From: Bacteroidota bacterium
GTDB lineage: Bacteria > Bacteroidota > Bacteroidia > Chitinophagales > Chitinophagaceae
Direction: 5' to 3'
DNA length: 64,000 nt
Assembly: GCA_026391455.1 (NCBI GenBank)
Contig: JAPLEH010000040.1
Coordinates: 16,633-80,632 of the forward strand
The translations under genes were made by a program, and so were the position numbers. Of the stretch, positions 9,107-18,091 are shown in pieces; the first letter of the stretch is position 1; each line of letters starts with the position of its first letter. Below the pieces are notes generated by a model. The model saw only the letters and a list, made by a program, of their open reading frames with translations. It was not told the origin of the DNA and searched no databases.

Positions 9107-9826
9107 ATGAACGTACAGCTATTCATACCATGTTTTGTAGATCAGCTTTTTCCCGAGACGGCCTTTAACATGATCAAAGTGCTGGAAAAAGCAGGCTGCA
9201 CCGTTTCCTATAATGAAAAGCAAACCTGCTGCGGTCAACCCGCCTTCAATGCTGGTTATTGGGATGAATCGAGAAGTGTATGTACGAAATTCATTAAGGA
9301 TTTCAGTGGTTCGGATCCCATTGTGACACCCAGTGCCAGTTGCGCCGGTTTTATCCGGAATTATTACAGTAAACTCTTCGAAAATTCCTCCGTTCACAAT
9401 GAAGTAAAGGACCTGGGCAACCGGGTATTCGAATTCTCTGAATTCCTGGTGGATGAGTTGAAAGTAGAAAAGCTGGGAGCCGTATTGGCTGGTAAAGCTA
9501 CCTATCATGATAGTTGTGCAGCACTACGTGAATGTAAGATCAAAGCGGAACCCCGGAAACTGCTGGCCAATGTAAAAGGACTTTCTCTGACAGAAATGAA
9601 TGATGTGGAAACCTGCTGCGGATTTGGAGGTACGTTTGCCGTAAAGTTTGAGCCGATCTCCATTGCCATGGGAGAACAAAAAGTAGAAAATGCCATCGCT
9701 ACCGGTGCTGAATTTATCATCTCCACTGATCTTTCCTGCCTGATGCACCTGCAGGGCTATATCAAACACAAAGGGCTTACCATAAAAACGATGCACCTGG
9801 CGGATGTGCTGGCATCGGGATATTAG
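9107..9826 (+). CDS. LutA/YkgE-type (Fe-S)-binding CCG-domain oxidoreductase subunit
   Basis: This 239-aa protein has two cysteine-rich CCG domains: TCCGQPAFNAGY (about residue 40) with TPSASCAGF (about 80), and YHDSCAALRE (about 136) with TCCGFGGTFA (about 168) and STDLSCLMHLQ (about 208). This is the layout of LutA, the Fe-S subunit of the LutABC lactate oxidase, and of related heterodisulfide-reductase-like proteins. No lutB or lutC lies next to it, so either its partners are elsewhere or it serves another redox complex. Confidence 0.85.
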   Translation: MNVQLFIPCFVDQLFPETAFNMIKVLEKAGCTVSYNEKQTCCGQPAFNAGYWDESRSVCTKFIKDFSGSDPIVTPSASCAGFIRNYYSKLFENSSVHNEVKDLGNRVFEFSEFLVDELKVEKLGAVLAGKATYHDSCAALRECKIKAEPRKLLANVKGLSLTEMNDVETCCGFGGTFAVKFEPISIAMGEQKVENAIATGAEFIISTDLSCLMHLQGYIKHKGLTIKTMHLADVLASGY

Positions 9827-9879
9827 AGAGTTAAGAGTTTCCTTAATGTATAGTTACTGGCAAGTGATCTGGAACCAGA

Positions 9880-9945
9880 AATTGCAAACTGATAACTGAT
9901 AGATGATAACTGAAAACTGATAACTGATAGTTGATAACTGAAAAC
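9880..9945. repeat. Imperfect short-word tandem repeat (GATAACTGA words)
   Basis: AAACTGATAACTGATAG and AACTGAAAACTGATAAC words are repeated about six times with small changes. A related tract continues after the dispersed element at 10123-10215, ending in CAACAGCTAACAGCTAAC. No coding potential is seen. Confidence 0.75.
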
Positions 9946-10125
9946 CATTATAGTCCGGGGAAAGTTTTTGCAAAACCCTGAAACATTGCCCCAGAGCGGG
10001 TTCTAGCCCCTCTCCTTTGGGGTTTCTGAGTTCGCACAACGTGCGGATGAAAGAAACGCGCGTAGCGCTTGGGGAGGGGTCTGAATTGATTTTCAAACTA
10101 ATAAATAGTTTTACCGGACAACAAT
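9944..10125 (+). repeat. Dispersed repeat element, copy A, with imperfect terminal inverted repeats
   Basis: The element runs from ATTATAGTCCGGGGAAAG to TTTTACCGGACAACAAT. The ends form imperfect inverted repeats (ATTATAGTCCGG against ATTGTTGTCCGG). The central part is the palindromic GCCCCTCTCCTTTGGGG...GGGGAGGGGTC. The same element lies in opposite orientation at 33732-33855. Copy A differs by carrying a ~45-bp core block (about 10023-10068, with GCGCGTAGCGC) that copy B lacks. There is no coding sequence, so it looks like a non-autonomous, MITE- or REP-like element. Confidence 0.75.
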
Positions 10126-10223
10126 AACTGAAAACTGATAACTATGCCTGAATTACAGTAGGGAAATTTACACAATCGGGAAGGCTGTTAACTGAAAACT
10201 GTCAACAGCTAACAGCTAACTCC

Positions 10224-11924
10224 TCACAACCTCACCACTTTCTTCGTCCGGATATCTTTCAGCAGTTTATTGAGTAAGATGAGATCTTTTCTTTTCCGAT
10301 CAAGATCTTTTATGGTAATGTCTGAATCGGGAATACCGGATTCATTGTGCTGCAGCATTTCTGAACGGGCCATATCAATTTTGGAGATTGCTTCGGCATA
10401 TACACGCTGGAGACTATCCATCCGAATCACACTAACGGCGTTGGCCAGTTGTGCATTTACGTTTTTCCAATCTATATTTTCATAGCTCTGGCGGAGTTTG
10501 GTCTCCCAGCTTTTCCAATCGAAGCGGCTGAGTGCTTTTTCATAAATAGATTTCAGTTTCTCTTTTTCTTTCTGGCTGAATACTTCCGCGATCTCGCTTT
10601 CTACATTTTTCCATTCTGCTTCTTCGAATATGCGTTTAGAAGAGGATACGGCTTCCTTTATCTGGGCTTCCTGTTTTGCATTGAGCAACTGGAGTTCACA
10701 GGTGGCCATATCCAGACCGGCCTGTATGATCTCCGGGTTCACAACAACGGGTAGTTGCGGAACATTTCGTATTTCCGATTCGATTTCTGCTTCCGGTATA
10801 TCCGGTATATTTATCTCTATGGGTAACTCTTGTCTTGCAGCAGCCATACCTTCTTCAGTGCGGCCGGTTTCCTCATCACTGGTACCGGTGGCAAACATTT
10901 CGGAAGGTGAATTCATTTCTGCCAGGGATGTATAACCGCTTTGTAAAGCAGGCTTTGAAAGAATCAATAAGGCATTCAATCCGATGATGCAAAGGAGGCC
11001 CGCAAACACACCCGCCAGTTTATGGAAACTGATGACCGGCTTTTTTTGTACACCAAGTATCGTTTCAATCCGGTGCAGCAGGTCATTACGTTTGCCATTC
11101 GCTGCTATAACAAACCGTTGTTGAGCCTGGCTTGATTTTTCCAGCAGCAGGAGAGCGGCTGCATACTCATGGGAGTCGTATTGAAACTGCAATACCAGTT
11201 CATCGCAACTTTTTTCACGTTCGCGCTCTACCGTCTTCACCAGTTCTTTTACGAAGGGATTAAAGTATAAAACAGTCTGTACAATATTGATCAGCAGGTT
11301 TATCAGGTAATCAAACCGGCGTATATGCGAAAGTTCGTGGAGCAATACCGCTTCGAGTTGTGCAGGGGTGAGATGGTTCATGGCTGCCATCGGTATCAGC
11401 ACCACCGGTTTCCAAAACCCGATGGTAACCGGAGAAGAAACATATTCAGATACCCAGGCGAGTACCGGTTTTTTGATACCCATCCGAAGGGCGGTGCGGT
11501 TTACAAACAGGCGCCAGTCTGCCGGAAGTTTAGACAATCCATAGCGGCGTATCACTTGCACATAGCGGTAATTGCGAATAAAACGAAGCACCGGGAAGAT
11601 CAGTAATACTAAATAGATTACCGAAGCGGCAGGCAACGTATTCATCAACCATTGGCTTACCGAGCCGGAGGTATCAGGAGAAAGTAAAATGGATGAAAGA
11701 TGGTTTTCTGAAGTTCCTCTTGTAAACGAAGAAAGGAAGGTATATACAAACCAGGCAAAACCAGCGAAGAGTAAGGTGCTGGCAAGAAAACTTTTCGCTG
11801 CAGGTCGGGTCTTTCGTGCAGCGTGAGTTATTAATTTATAAATCGTCCATAGCAATGCGAATTGCCACAAGCTGTTCAGTACAGCCCATCCCAAAGATTG
11901 CAGTAAGTTGGCCTGGTTTCCCAT
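10224..11924 (-). CDS. BlaR1/MecR1-type M56 family membrane metallopeptidase
   Basis: This 566-aa protein has four predicted membrane segments in the first ~330 residues (about 10-33, 45-66, 98-116 and, after the protease loop, about 302-325). The zinc protease motif HELSH is at residues 196-200. There is no penicillin-binding sensor domain. Instead the C-terminal half is a hydrophilic, helical, charged region typical of Bacteroidota M56 proteins. Such proteins cleave BlaI-type repressors or other targets after an envelope signal. The start lies 6 bp after the blaI stop, so the two form an operon with the repressor first. Confidence 0.88.
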   Translation of the reverse strand: MGNQANLLQSLGWAVLNSLWQFALLWTIYKLITHAARKTRPAAKSFLASTLLFAGFAWFVYTFLSSFTRGTSENHLSSILLSPDTSGSVSQWLMNTLPAASVIYLVLLIFPVLRFIRNYRYVQVIRRYGLSKLPADWRLFVNRTALRMGIKKPVLAWVSEYVSSPVTIGFWKPVVLIPMAAMNHLTPAQLEAVLLHELSHIRRFDYLINLLINIVQTVLYFNPFVKELVKTVEREREKSCDELVLQFQYDSHEYAAALLLLEKSSQAQQRFVIAANGKRNDLLHRIETILGVQKKPVISFHKLAGVFAGLLCIIGLNALLILSKPALQSGYTSLAEMNSPSEMFATGTSDEETGRTEEGMAAARQELPIEINIPDIPEAEIESEIRNVPQLPVVVNPEIIQAGLDMATCELQLLNAKQEAQIKEAVSSSKRIFEEAEWKNVESEIAEVFSQKEKEKLKSIYEKALSRFDWKSWETKLRQSYENIDWKNVNAQLANAVSVIRMDSLQRVYAEAISKIDMARSEMLQHNESGIPDSDITIKDLDRKRKDLILLNKLLKDIRTKKVVRL

Positions 11925-11930
11925 GCAGGT

Positions 11931-12326
11931 TTATTTTTTTAAGCTATCGAGTAATGCCTGGATTTTCTCAATTTCTTCTTTACTGGCTTTATGGCTTTCA
12001 TCGCCGAGCGCCTGTATCACCAATTGGGTAGGAGAGCCACCAAAAAGGCTGTCGATCATTTTGCTCAGGATGTGTTTTTGTGTTTTTTCCTTGTTCACGG
12101 CTGCCTGGTACACATGGGTGCGCATCGAATCATCTCTTTTTACTATACCCTTTTCGTGCATGATCTGCATCAGTTTGAGGGTGGTGGTATATCCCACGTC
12201 CTTTATCTGGGCGAGTTCTTCATGTACTTCCCGAACAGTAGCCAGGCCTCTCGTCCATAATATTTGTAAAATCTCCAACTCGCTTTCGGTGGGTTTTATC
12301 ATTTTGGGCGCAGTCATAGTACTCAT
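11931..12326 (-). CDS. BlaI/MecI/CopY family transcriptional repressor
   Basis: This 131-aa protein has the winged-helix BlaI fold: PTESELEILQILWTRGLATVREVHEEL (about residues 11-37) and DVGYTTTLKLMQIMHEKGIV, where TT-x-x-x-L-M is the recognition helix. The dimerisation/cleavage region follows. It is translationally close to the M56 peptidase gene downstream, which would inactivate it by proteolysis. Two ATGs lie three codons apart (12326 and 12317); the first is used here. A palindrome 15-30 bp upstream is a likely self-operator. Confidence 0.92.
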   Translation of the reverse strand: MSTMTAPKMIKPTESELEILQILWTRGLATVREVHEELAQIKDVGYTTTLKLMQIMHEKGIVKRDDSMRTHVYQAAVNKEKTQKHILSKMIDSLFGGSPTQLVIQALGDESHKASKEEIEKIQALLDSLKK

Positions 12327-12340
12327 TTTATACCCGAATA

Positions 12341-12356
12341 TACGACTGATTTCGTA
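12341..12356. promoter_or_regulatory. Candidate BlaI operator palindrome
   Basis: TACGA-N6-TCGTA is a perfect 5+5 dyad 15 bp upstream of the repressor start. BlaI/MecI repressors bind dyads with TAC/GTA half-sites close to their own promoters, so autoregulation is likely. It is not proven that this site is the one used. Confidence 0.5.
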
Positions 12357-12507
12357 AATGCCAAAAATGGAGGGGAGTTTTAGGATTTTTTAACAGAGTA
12401 GGGTTTAGGTTGTAAGTTTTAGGTTTTAAGTTTTAAGTGGGCGTGTTTTTATTTCAACTCATTATAATCCAATAATGCGTTGAGCATATGGAGTTTTAAG
12501 TCTATAT

Positions 12508-12540
12508 AAAAAAAAGCCCCGTTGTGGAAACAACGGGACT
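12508..12540 (-). terminator. Rho-independent terminator of hppA
   Basis: The stem is CCCGTTGT / ACAACGGG (12518-12525 and 12530-12537) with a GGAA loop. It is followed on the minus strand by eight T residues (A run at 12508-12515). It lies 43 bp after the hppA stop. Confidence 0.9.
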
Positions 12541-12582
12541 AAATAATGGTTCTGATTAAGCTTTTATAAAAAGTTCGTGAGA

Positions 12583-14829
12583 TCAGTTCATGTTGTAATC
12601 TACACTATTTTTTGTTGAATTCGCGGCTACCGGCTCTGTTGCTTTGATCACCTTACCGGTGGGAGCAGCAGAAGGAGGCAGGGGTTGTGGTACTTTTTTC
12701 GCAGCGATCTGTGCCAGTGTTGGCGCGATCACCAGTGAAACGATGGACATCAGTTTGATCAGGATGTTCATAGAAGGACCAGAAGTATCTTTAAAAGGAT
12801 CACCCACTGTGTCACCTGTTACCGATGCTTTATGGGGTTCTGATTTCTTATAATACATCTCACCATTGATCTCCACACCTTTCTCGAATGATTTCTTCGC
12901 ATTATCCCATGCACCACCGGCATTGTTCTGGAACATACCCATCAATACACCGCTCACGGTAGCTCCGGCCAGAAAACCTCCGAGTGCTTCTGCACCCAGA
13001 CCAGGCATAAAGCCAATGATAAGGGGAGATACGATAGCGATCGCACCGGGCAGCATCATTTTCTTCAGTGAAGCTGTGGTTGAAATGGCTACGCATTTAT
13101 CGTATTCCGGTTTACCGGTACCTTCCATAATGCCGGGAATGGTTTTAAACTGGCGGCGAACTTCTTCCACCATTGCCATAGCAGCTTCACCCACGGCACG
13201 AATTGCCAGTGAAGAGAAGATGAATGGGATCATGGCACCTACAAACAAACAGGCCAGTACATTCGCTTTGTAAATATCAATACCGGTGATACCGGCCACA
13301 CCTACGAAGGCAGCAAATAATGCCAGCGCGGTTAACGCAGCAGAAGCAATGGCAAAACCTTTACCGGAAGCTGCCGTGGTGTTACCCACCGCATCCAGCA
13401 CGTCAGTTTTTTCACGCACCTCTTTGGGAAGCTCACTCATTTCAGCGATACCACCAGCATTATCTGCAATAGGACCGAAGGCATCGATCGCCAATTGCAT
13501 TGCAGTAGTGGCCATCATACCGGCTGCAGCAATTGCCACACCGTAAAGACCAGCACACTCATAAGAACCCCAGATACCACCTGCCAATACCAGAATAGGG
13601 AGGAAGGTAGATTCCATACCAATGGCCAAACCACCGATCACGTTAGTAGCGTGTCCGGTAGAAGATTGGCGAATGATCGAGTTCACGGGGCGTTTGCCCA
13701 TGGCTGTATAATATTCAGTAATGATACTCATTAAAGCTCCCACAGCAAGACCCACACCAATAGCGCCCATTACGCCCCATTTGGTAAAGATCACACCACG
13801 CAGTTCCATGGCTTCGGGAAGCAACCAGTAAACCAAACCGCCTGCAGCAATAGCTGTAAGGATCATGGAACCCCAGTTACCCATATTCAATGCGCTTTGT
13901 ACGGTACTGGTATTGATACCGGCCGTTTCGCTGATACGAACAAACAGTGTTCCTACGATAGAGAATAAAATACCCATACCTGCGATCAGCATAGGCAGGA
14001 TCACTGGTGAGAAACCTCCCAGTGCATCCATATCGCTGATGATAGTTGTTTGTTGTCCGAGTACGATGGTAGCAAGTACAGTAGCCACATAAGAACCGAA
14101 AAGGTCGGCACCCATACCGGCTACGTCACCTACATTATCACCCACGTTATCCGCAATGGTCGCAGGGTTACGGGGATCATCTTCCGGTATACCAGCTTCT
14201 ACTTTACCTACGAGGTCAGCACCTACGTCGGCTGCTTTGGTATAGATACCACCACCCACACGGGCGAAAAGAGCAATCGATTCAGCACCCAAAGAAAAAC
14301 CGGTCAGTACTTCAATGGTACGTACCATTTCCTCCGAATTGATAGGAGCATCGGCGGCAAAGAAATGTTTTAAAACGATGTATAAACCTCCCAGGCCCAA
14401 TACAGCCAGACCAGATACACCCACACCCATTACAGCACCGCCCGTGAATGATACATTCAGGGCTTTCTTTAAACTGGTACGGGCAGCCTGTGCTGTGCGA
14501 ACATTGGCTTTGGTAGCGGCTTTCATACCGATGTATCCGGCTAAAGCACTCAATACCGCACCTATCACAAAGGCAATCGCGATTGACCAGTGTGAGTGAG
14601 GGTTAGCGGAAGACATCACGGCGAGCAAAACGGCTACAATTACTACGAAATAGCCAAGTATTTTCCATTCGGCTTTCAGAAAGGCCATAGCTCCTTCTGC
14701 AATGTACTGGCTGATTTCTTTCATACGGTCAGTACCGGCATCCTGTTTGGAAACCCAATTAAATTTAATAAGGGTATAAAGCAGTCCGATAATGCCCATC
14801 GCGGGAACGAGATAGATCAATTTGTCCAT
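12583..14829 (-). CDS. hppA: Membrane-bound ion-pumping pyrophosphatase
   Basis: This 748-aa, about 16-helix protein hydrolyses pyrophosphate to pump H+ or Na+ across the inner membrane. It has the catalytic [20 protein letters not shown] segment, the acidic [19 protein letters not shown] segment, and the C-terminal [13 protein letters not shown] motif. In the K+ determinant [10 protein letters not shown] an Ala occupies the position where K+-independent enzymes carry Lys, so it should be K+-dependent. Ion specificity is not decided. An odd feature is a C-terminal ~40-residue extension rich in Pro, Ala and Lys after the last helix. A strong terminator follows. Confidence 0.95.
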   Translation of the reverse strand: MDKLIYLVPAMGIIGLLYTLIKFNWVSKQDAGTDRMKEISQYIAEGAMAFLKAEWKILGYFVVIVAVLLAVMSSANPHSHWSIAIAFVIGAVLSALAGYIGMKAATKANVRTAQAARTSLKKALNVSFTGGAVMGVGVSGLAVLGLGGLYIVLKHFFAADAPINSEEMVRTIEVLTGFSLGAESIALFARVGGGIYTKAADVGADLVGKVEAGIPEDDPRNPATIADNVGDNVGDVAGMGADLFGSYVATVLATIVLGQQTTIISDMDALGGFSPVILPMLIAGMGILFSIVGTLFVRISETAGINTSTVQSALNMGNWGSMILTAIAAGGLVYWLLPEAMELRGVIFTKWGVMGAIGVGLAVGALMSIITEYYTAMGKRPVNSIIRQSSTGHATNVIGGLAIGMESTFLPILVLAGGIWGSYECAGLYGVAIAAAGMMATTAMQLAIDAFGPIADNAGGIAEMSELPKEVREKTDVLDAVGNTTAASGKGFAIASAALTALALFAAFVGVAGITGIDIYKANVLACLFVGAMIPFIFSSLAIRAVGEAAMAMVEEVRRQFKTIPGIMEGTGKPEYDKCVAISTTASLKKMMLPGAIAIVSPLIIGFMPGLGAEALGGFLAGATVSGVLMGMFQNNAGGAWDNAKKSFEKGVEINGEMYYKKSEPHKASVTGDTVGDPFKDTSGPSMNILIKLMSIVSLVIAPTLAQIAAKKVPQPLPPSAAPTGKVIKATEPVAANSTKNSVDYNMN

Positions 14830-15044
14830 AAGCGTTGATTCTTGAATCTTAGTCGTTTAGTAAAATACCCCGGCCAGAGGCCATGGGCTAAGGGCGGCAA
14901 AGATAGGGGAAAATGGAGTTTGAAAAGAGCCTGAACCCGCTTTCCTTTTTCGGTTTTTACGCAAAAAATTATGAGAAAAGGGCAGCGCATTTTCTATGGC
15001 AGGAACGGGTGATAGGAAAGGTGCAGTATCAACCTGCCAGCCCA

Positions 15045-16571
15045 TCAGCCGGAAAGGCCGGCGATTTGAGAAAAAGCCTGACCAAAACAGGCCAAAATAT
15101 CACCCGCAATCAATGATTCCTGTGATGACTGTGCTGCTGCCAGGTCTCCGGCCATGCCATGCAGGTACACGCCCAGTACCGCCGCCTGCTCCGAGGGATA
15201 CCCCTGGCCCAACAGGGCAGTAAGCAAACCTGTAAGTACATCGCCGCTGCCACCGGTAGCCATACCCGCATTGCCCGTACCATTAAAATAGCCCTGACCA
15301 CCCGGTGTGGCAATAAATGTATGGTGACCTTTTAAAATGATAACGGCTTTCAGTTCCTTTGCTTTTTCCAGCGCCAATGCGATCTGGTTAAAAGCATTGT
15401 CCGTAGCGCCCCACAATCGTTCAAATTCTTTAGGATGCGGAGTAAGAATCGATCCGGGTGGTAGGTCTTTCAGTAATTGCGGTTGGCGGGCCATCCCATT
15501 TAATGCATCCGCATCCACTACCATCGGTTTGGAATAATTTTTCATTAGTTGATGCAGCACGTGTATAGAAGCTTCCGCAGTACCCATACCCGGACCTATA
15601 CCAATCGCATCATACCGGGACAGCCCGGCAGTATCCACCGATAATGCTGTAAGGATATCTTCATCGGGGTCTGTCATCACCATGGCTTCTGGTACGGCTG
15701 TTTGCAGTATCGTATATCCGGATCGGGGTATATGACAGGTAACCAGGCCGGCACCACCCCGCAGGCAGGCATGGGCCATTAATACGGCTGCACCCATTTT
15801 TCCATAACTGCCACCTGCGAGTAAAATATTCCCAAAGTCGCCCTTATGCGAAAATCGCGTCCGGGGCCGGTAGATCGCATGTATGAGTTCATCATCGGTG
15901 AGTTCATAATTTCCCGCAGGAGAGGGTAAAAAACCAGGATGTAATCCAATATCGAGTACTTGCACTTGTCCGATGGCCGCTTCATTTTCGGCTACGAGGA
16001 AAGCCGTTTTCATACATTGAAATGTGAGTGTATGGGCAGCCCGGATCGTCAATTGCCCCCGGGTGGATGTATCTGCAAATAACCCGCTCGGAATGTCGAT
16101 AGCTATGATGATACACGCTGACGCATTGATGTACACCACCAGTTTTGCGGTGAGTCCGTCCAGGTAACGGTTGATCCCTGATCCCAGCAATGCATCAATG
16201 ATGATCGTGCCAGGTGACAGCGGATGAAAATGGGCTTCGTCCTGAATGAAATGGATAGCTGCTCCCGGCATTTTATGCAAGCGGGCGAGGTTTGACTGAA
16301 ATTCTTCAGTACCCTTATGTCCAAACTCCAGTATAAACACACTTACTCTATAATTATTTTCCAGCAGCAAGCGGGCGATCACCAGCCCGTCTCCACCATT
16401 ATTTCCTTTGCCACAAAAAATGGAAAAGAAGGGGGCGTCGGGGTATTGTTCCATCAGCCATTCTGCACATTTTCCGGCTGCCCGTTCCATCAGGTCGAGC
16501 GGGGAGATGGGCTCAAGTGTGATGGTGTACTGGTCCCAGTCACGAATTGCCTGTGCAGATAATACTTTCAT
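15045..16571 (-). CDS. nnr: Bifunctional ADP-dependent NAD(P)H-hydrate dehydratase / NAD(P)H-hydrate epimerase
   Basis: This 508-aa fusion repairs hydrated NAD(P)H. The N-terminal YjeF_N epimerase domain (about residues 1-215) has MKVLSAQAIRDWDQYT and the FCGKGNNGGDGLVIARLL nucleotide loop. The C-terminal ribokinase-like dehydratase (about 225-505) has HKGDFGNILLAGGSYGKMGA, AIGIGPGMGT, LTPHPKEFERL and the catalytic AGMATGGSGDVLTG. Domain order and length are those of the usual bacterial fusion. It stands alone on the minus strand, 93 bp from the beta-lactamase-like gene. Confidence 0.95.
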   Translation of the reverse strand: MKVLSAQAIRDWDQYTITLEPISPLDLMERAAGKCAEWLMEQYPDAPFFSIFCGKGNNGGDGLVIARLLLENNYRVSVFILEFGHKGTEEFQSNLARLHKMPGAAIHFIQDEAHFHPLSPGTIIIDALLGSGINRYLDGLTAKLVVYINASACIIIAIDIPSGLFADTSTRGQLTIRAAHTLTFQCMKTAFLVAENEAAIGQVQVLDIGLHPGFLPSPAGNYELTDDELIHAIYRPRTRFSHKGDFGNILLAGGSYGKMGAAVLMAHACLRGGAGLVTCHIPRSGYTILQTAVPEAMVMTDPDEDILTALSVDTAGLSRYDAIGIGPGMGTAEASIHVLHQLMKNYSKPMVVDADALNGMARQPQLLKDLPPGSILTPHPKEFERLWGATDNAFNQIALALEKAKELKAVIILKGHHTFIATPGGQGYFNGTGNAGMATGGSGDVLTGLLTALLGQGYPSEQAAVLGVYLHGMAGDLAAAQSSQESLIAGDILACFGQAFSQIAGLSG

Positions 16572-16664
16572 GGATCAAATGTTTTTGAAAAAGCAGCATG
16601 CCCCTTCGCACACTAAAGTTGAGAAACAATTTGCAGAAAACGTATATGATCTTAATACGTGGTA

Positions 16665-17906
16665 TCAGCGCTTTTTCTTTTGCTTCATTTCCGGAGCGGG
16701 ACTTTGTTTCAGGCTATCGGATTCTTCCGTATCACCGTTTTCCCCCTGAAGGTATTCACCGAAAATATCATAACAGAGCGTGGCAGCTCCATATATGTAT
16801 CGGGTAAAGCGGTTGCCAATGATGATAATGGTAGCTTTTTCATCCATCAGCCGGGCAAAGGCCGCATTGGAACCATGCCATTTCCCAAAATGATAGACCA
16901 CTTTTTTCCCATTGGGTAATAATTGCAAACGCCAACCGAGTCCGTAATTATGAATGGAGGGTTTCTCAAAACTGTATGGAGCGAAGGCCGAGTCGAGCCA
17001 GGCTTTGGAAAGCACCTGATCGGTATACAGGGCCTGGTCCCATTTGAGCAAATCGCGCGGAGTGGTATAAATATTCTTATCGCCATACGTGGCATCCAGA
17101 AAATCCCGGTCCCAGTATACACCCCGGTTGGTAAAGGATGGAGTGGCAGTGAGGGTATCCTTTAAGGTAAACACATAGGTATCGTTCATTTGCAGCGGGG
17201 TGAAAATATGTTGCTGCATGTAGGCGGGGTAGGGTTGCCCGGTTATTTTCTCAATGATCAGCGCCAGTAATACATAATTGGTGTTGCAATAACTGAATCG
17301 CCCGTCCGGGTTGCCTGTTTTGTCAGGATGGGTATCGATCATCATCTGCAGTACATCTTCGTTAGTGGCCATTTTCTTATTCCATTTACCATCCGGCCCC
17401 ATGCCCCATTTATTATTACTCATGAAGTACAGGTAATTCGGAAGACCGCTGCGGTGATTGAGCAGCATTTTCACCGTAATGCCGGGGTAGGGCAGGCGGG
17501 GGAAAAATTTGGCGATGCTGTCATTGAGCGATAATCGACCCTGCTGAATCAACCGCAATATGGCTACGGCCGTAAAGGTTTTGGAGGTGGACGCAATATG
17601 AAACGGTGTGTGGGGCGTGATGGAGTCTTTTTTACGGATGTCAACTAACCCGTTATACTTTTCATAGATCACAGCGCCTTCGCGGGCAATGAGGATGCCT
17701 CCGTTGAAATTCTTATTGGCCGTCAATGCCGTGTCCAGAAATCCGGACAACTCCCGGTATAAACGTCGGAATTCATACTTGTTCAGCGTACCCGGTGTGG
17801 GTGGGTAATAACTCAGGGAGTCATCCACCGTGGTCTTATCCCCGGATGAAGGATTTCCGCAGGCGAATAAGAAGGCAAGCAAACATATATAGAGGAAGGT
17901 TTTCAA
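16665..17906 (-). CDS. Class C beta-lactamase-like serine hydrolase lipoprotein
   Basis: From the TTG at 17906 the protein starts MKTFLYICLLAFLFAC-GNPSSG, a clear lipoprotein signal with the lipid-modified Cys near residue 16. The frame stays open upstream to 18017, but that adds 37 residues before the signal. The active-site motifs are STSK (in HIASTSKTFTAVA), Y-C-N (YCNTNYVLLA) and H-G (KWHGSNAAF). It resembles EstB/AmpH-type hydrolases of cell wall peptides or esters. The C-terminus ends in a Lys/Arg-rich tail (PEMKQKKKR). It is divergent from serA with a ~185-bp shared upstream region. Confidence 0.85.
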   Translation of the reverse strand: MKTFLYICLLAFLFACGNPSSGDKTTVDDSLSYYPPTPGTLNKYEFRRLYRELSGFLDTALTANKNFNGGILIAREGAVIYEKYNGLVDIRKKDSITPHTPFHIASTSKTFTAVAILRLIQQGRLSLNDSIAKFFPRLPYPGITVKMLLNHRSGLPNYLYFMSNNKWGMGPDGKWNKKMATNEDVLQMMIDTHPDKTGNPDGRFSYCNTNYVLLALIIEKITGQPYPAYMQQHIFTPLQMNDTYVFTLKDTLTATPSFTNRGVYWDRDFLDATYGDKNIYTTPRDLLKWDQALYTDQVLSKAWLDSAFAPYSFEKPSIHNYGLGWRLQLLPNGKKVVYHFGKWHGSNAAFARLMDEKATIIIIGNRFTRYIYGAATLCYDIFGEYLQGENGDTEESDSLKQSPAPEMKQKKKR

Positions 17907-18079
17907 CAGGTCGATGGTTTGTGTCAAAAATAGACAGGTGTAAAGGGGAAAGGTATCAATAGTTTTCCCCAACTGCAACGAAAATGTGGAAAGAAATCTT
18001 CGGAGTACATTCCACACTTTCGGTTGTTCGTATCACGGAGTTTTACGGGAGCGATATATCATCTGCTTTATTTGTCATG

Positions 18080-18087
18080 TATATTTG
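18080..18087 (+). promoter_or_regulatory. Candidate -7 box immediately before serA
   Basis: TATATTTG matches TAnnTTTG, followed by CAC and then the ATG at 18092. The predicted transcription start would fall at or within a few bases of the start codon, so a leaderless or very short-leader mRNA is possible. Confidence 0.4.
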
Positions 18088-18091
18088 CACT

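Noticed and set aside
10224..12326. Beta-lactam resistance regulatory locus
   Set aside because: The M56 protein lacks the penicillin-binding sensor and no beta-lactamase gene is adjacent. The class C-like gene at 16.7 kb lies beyond hppA and nnr.
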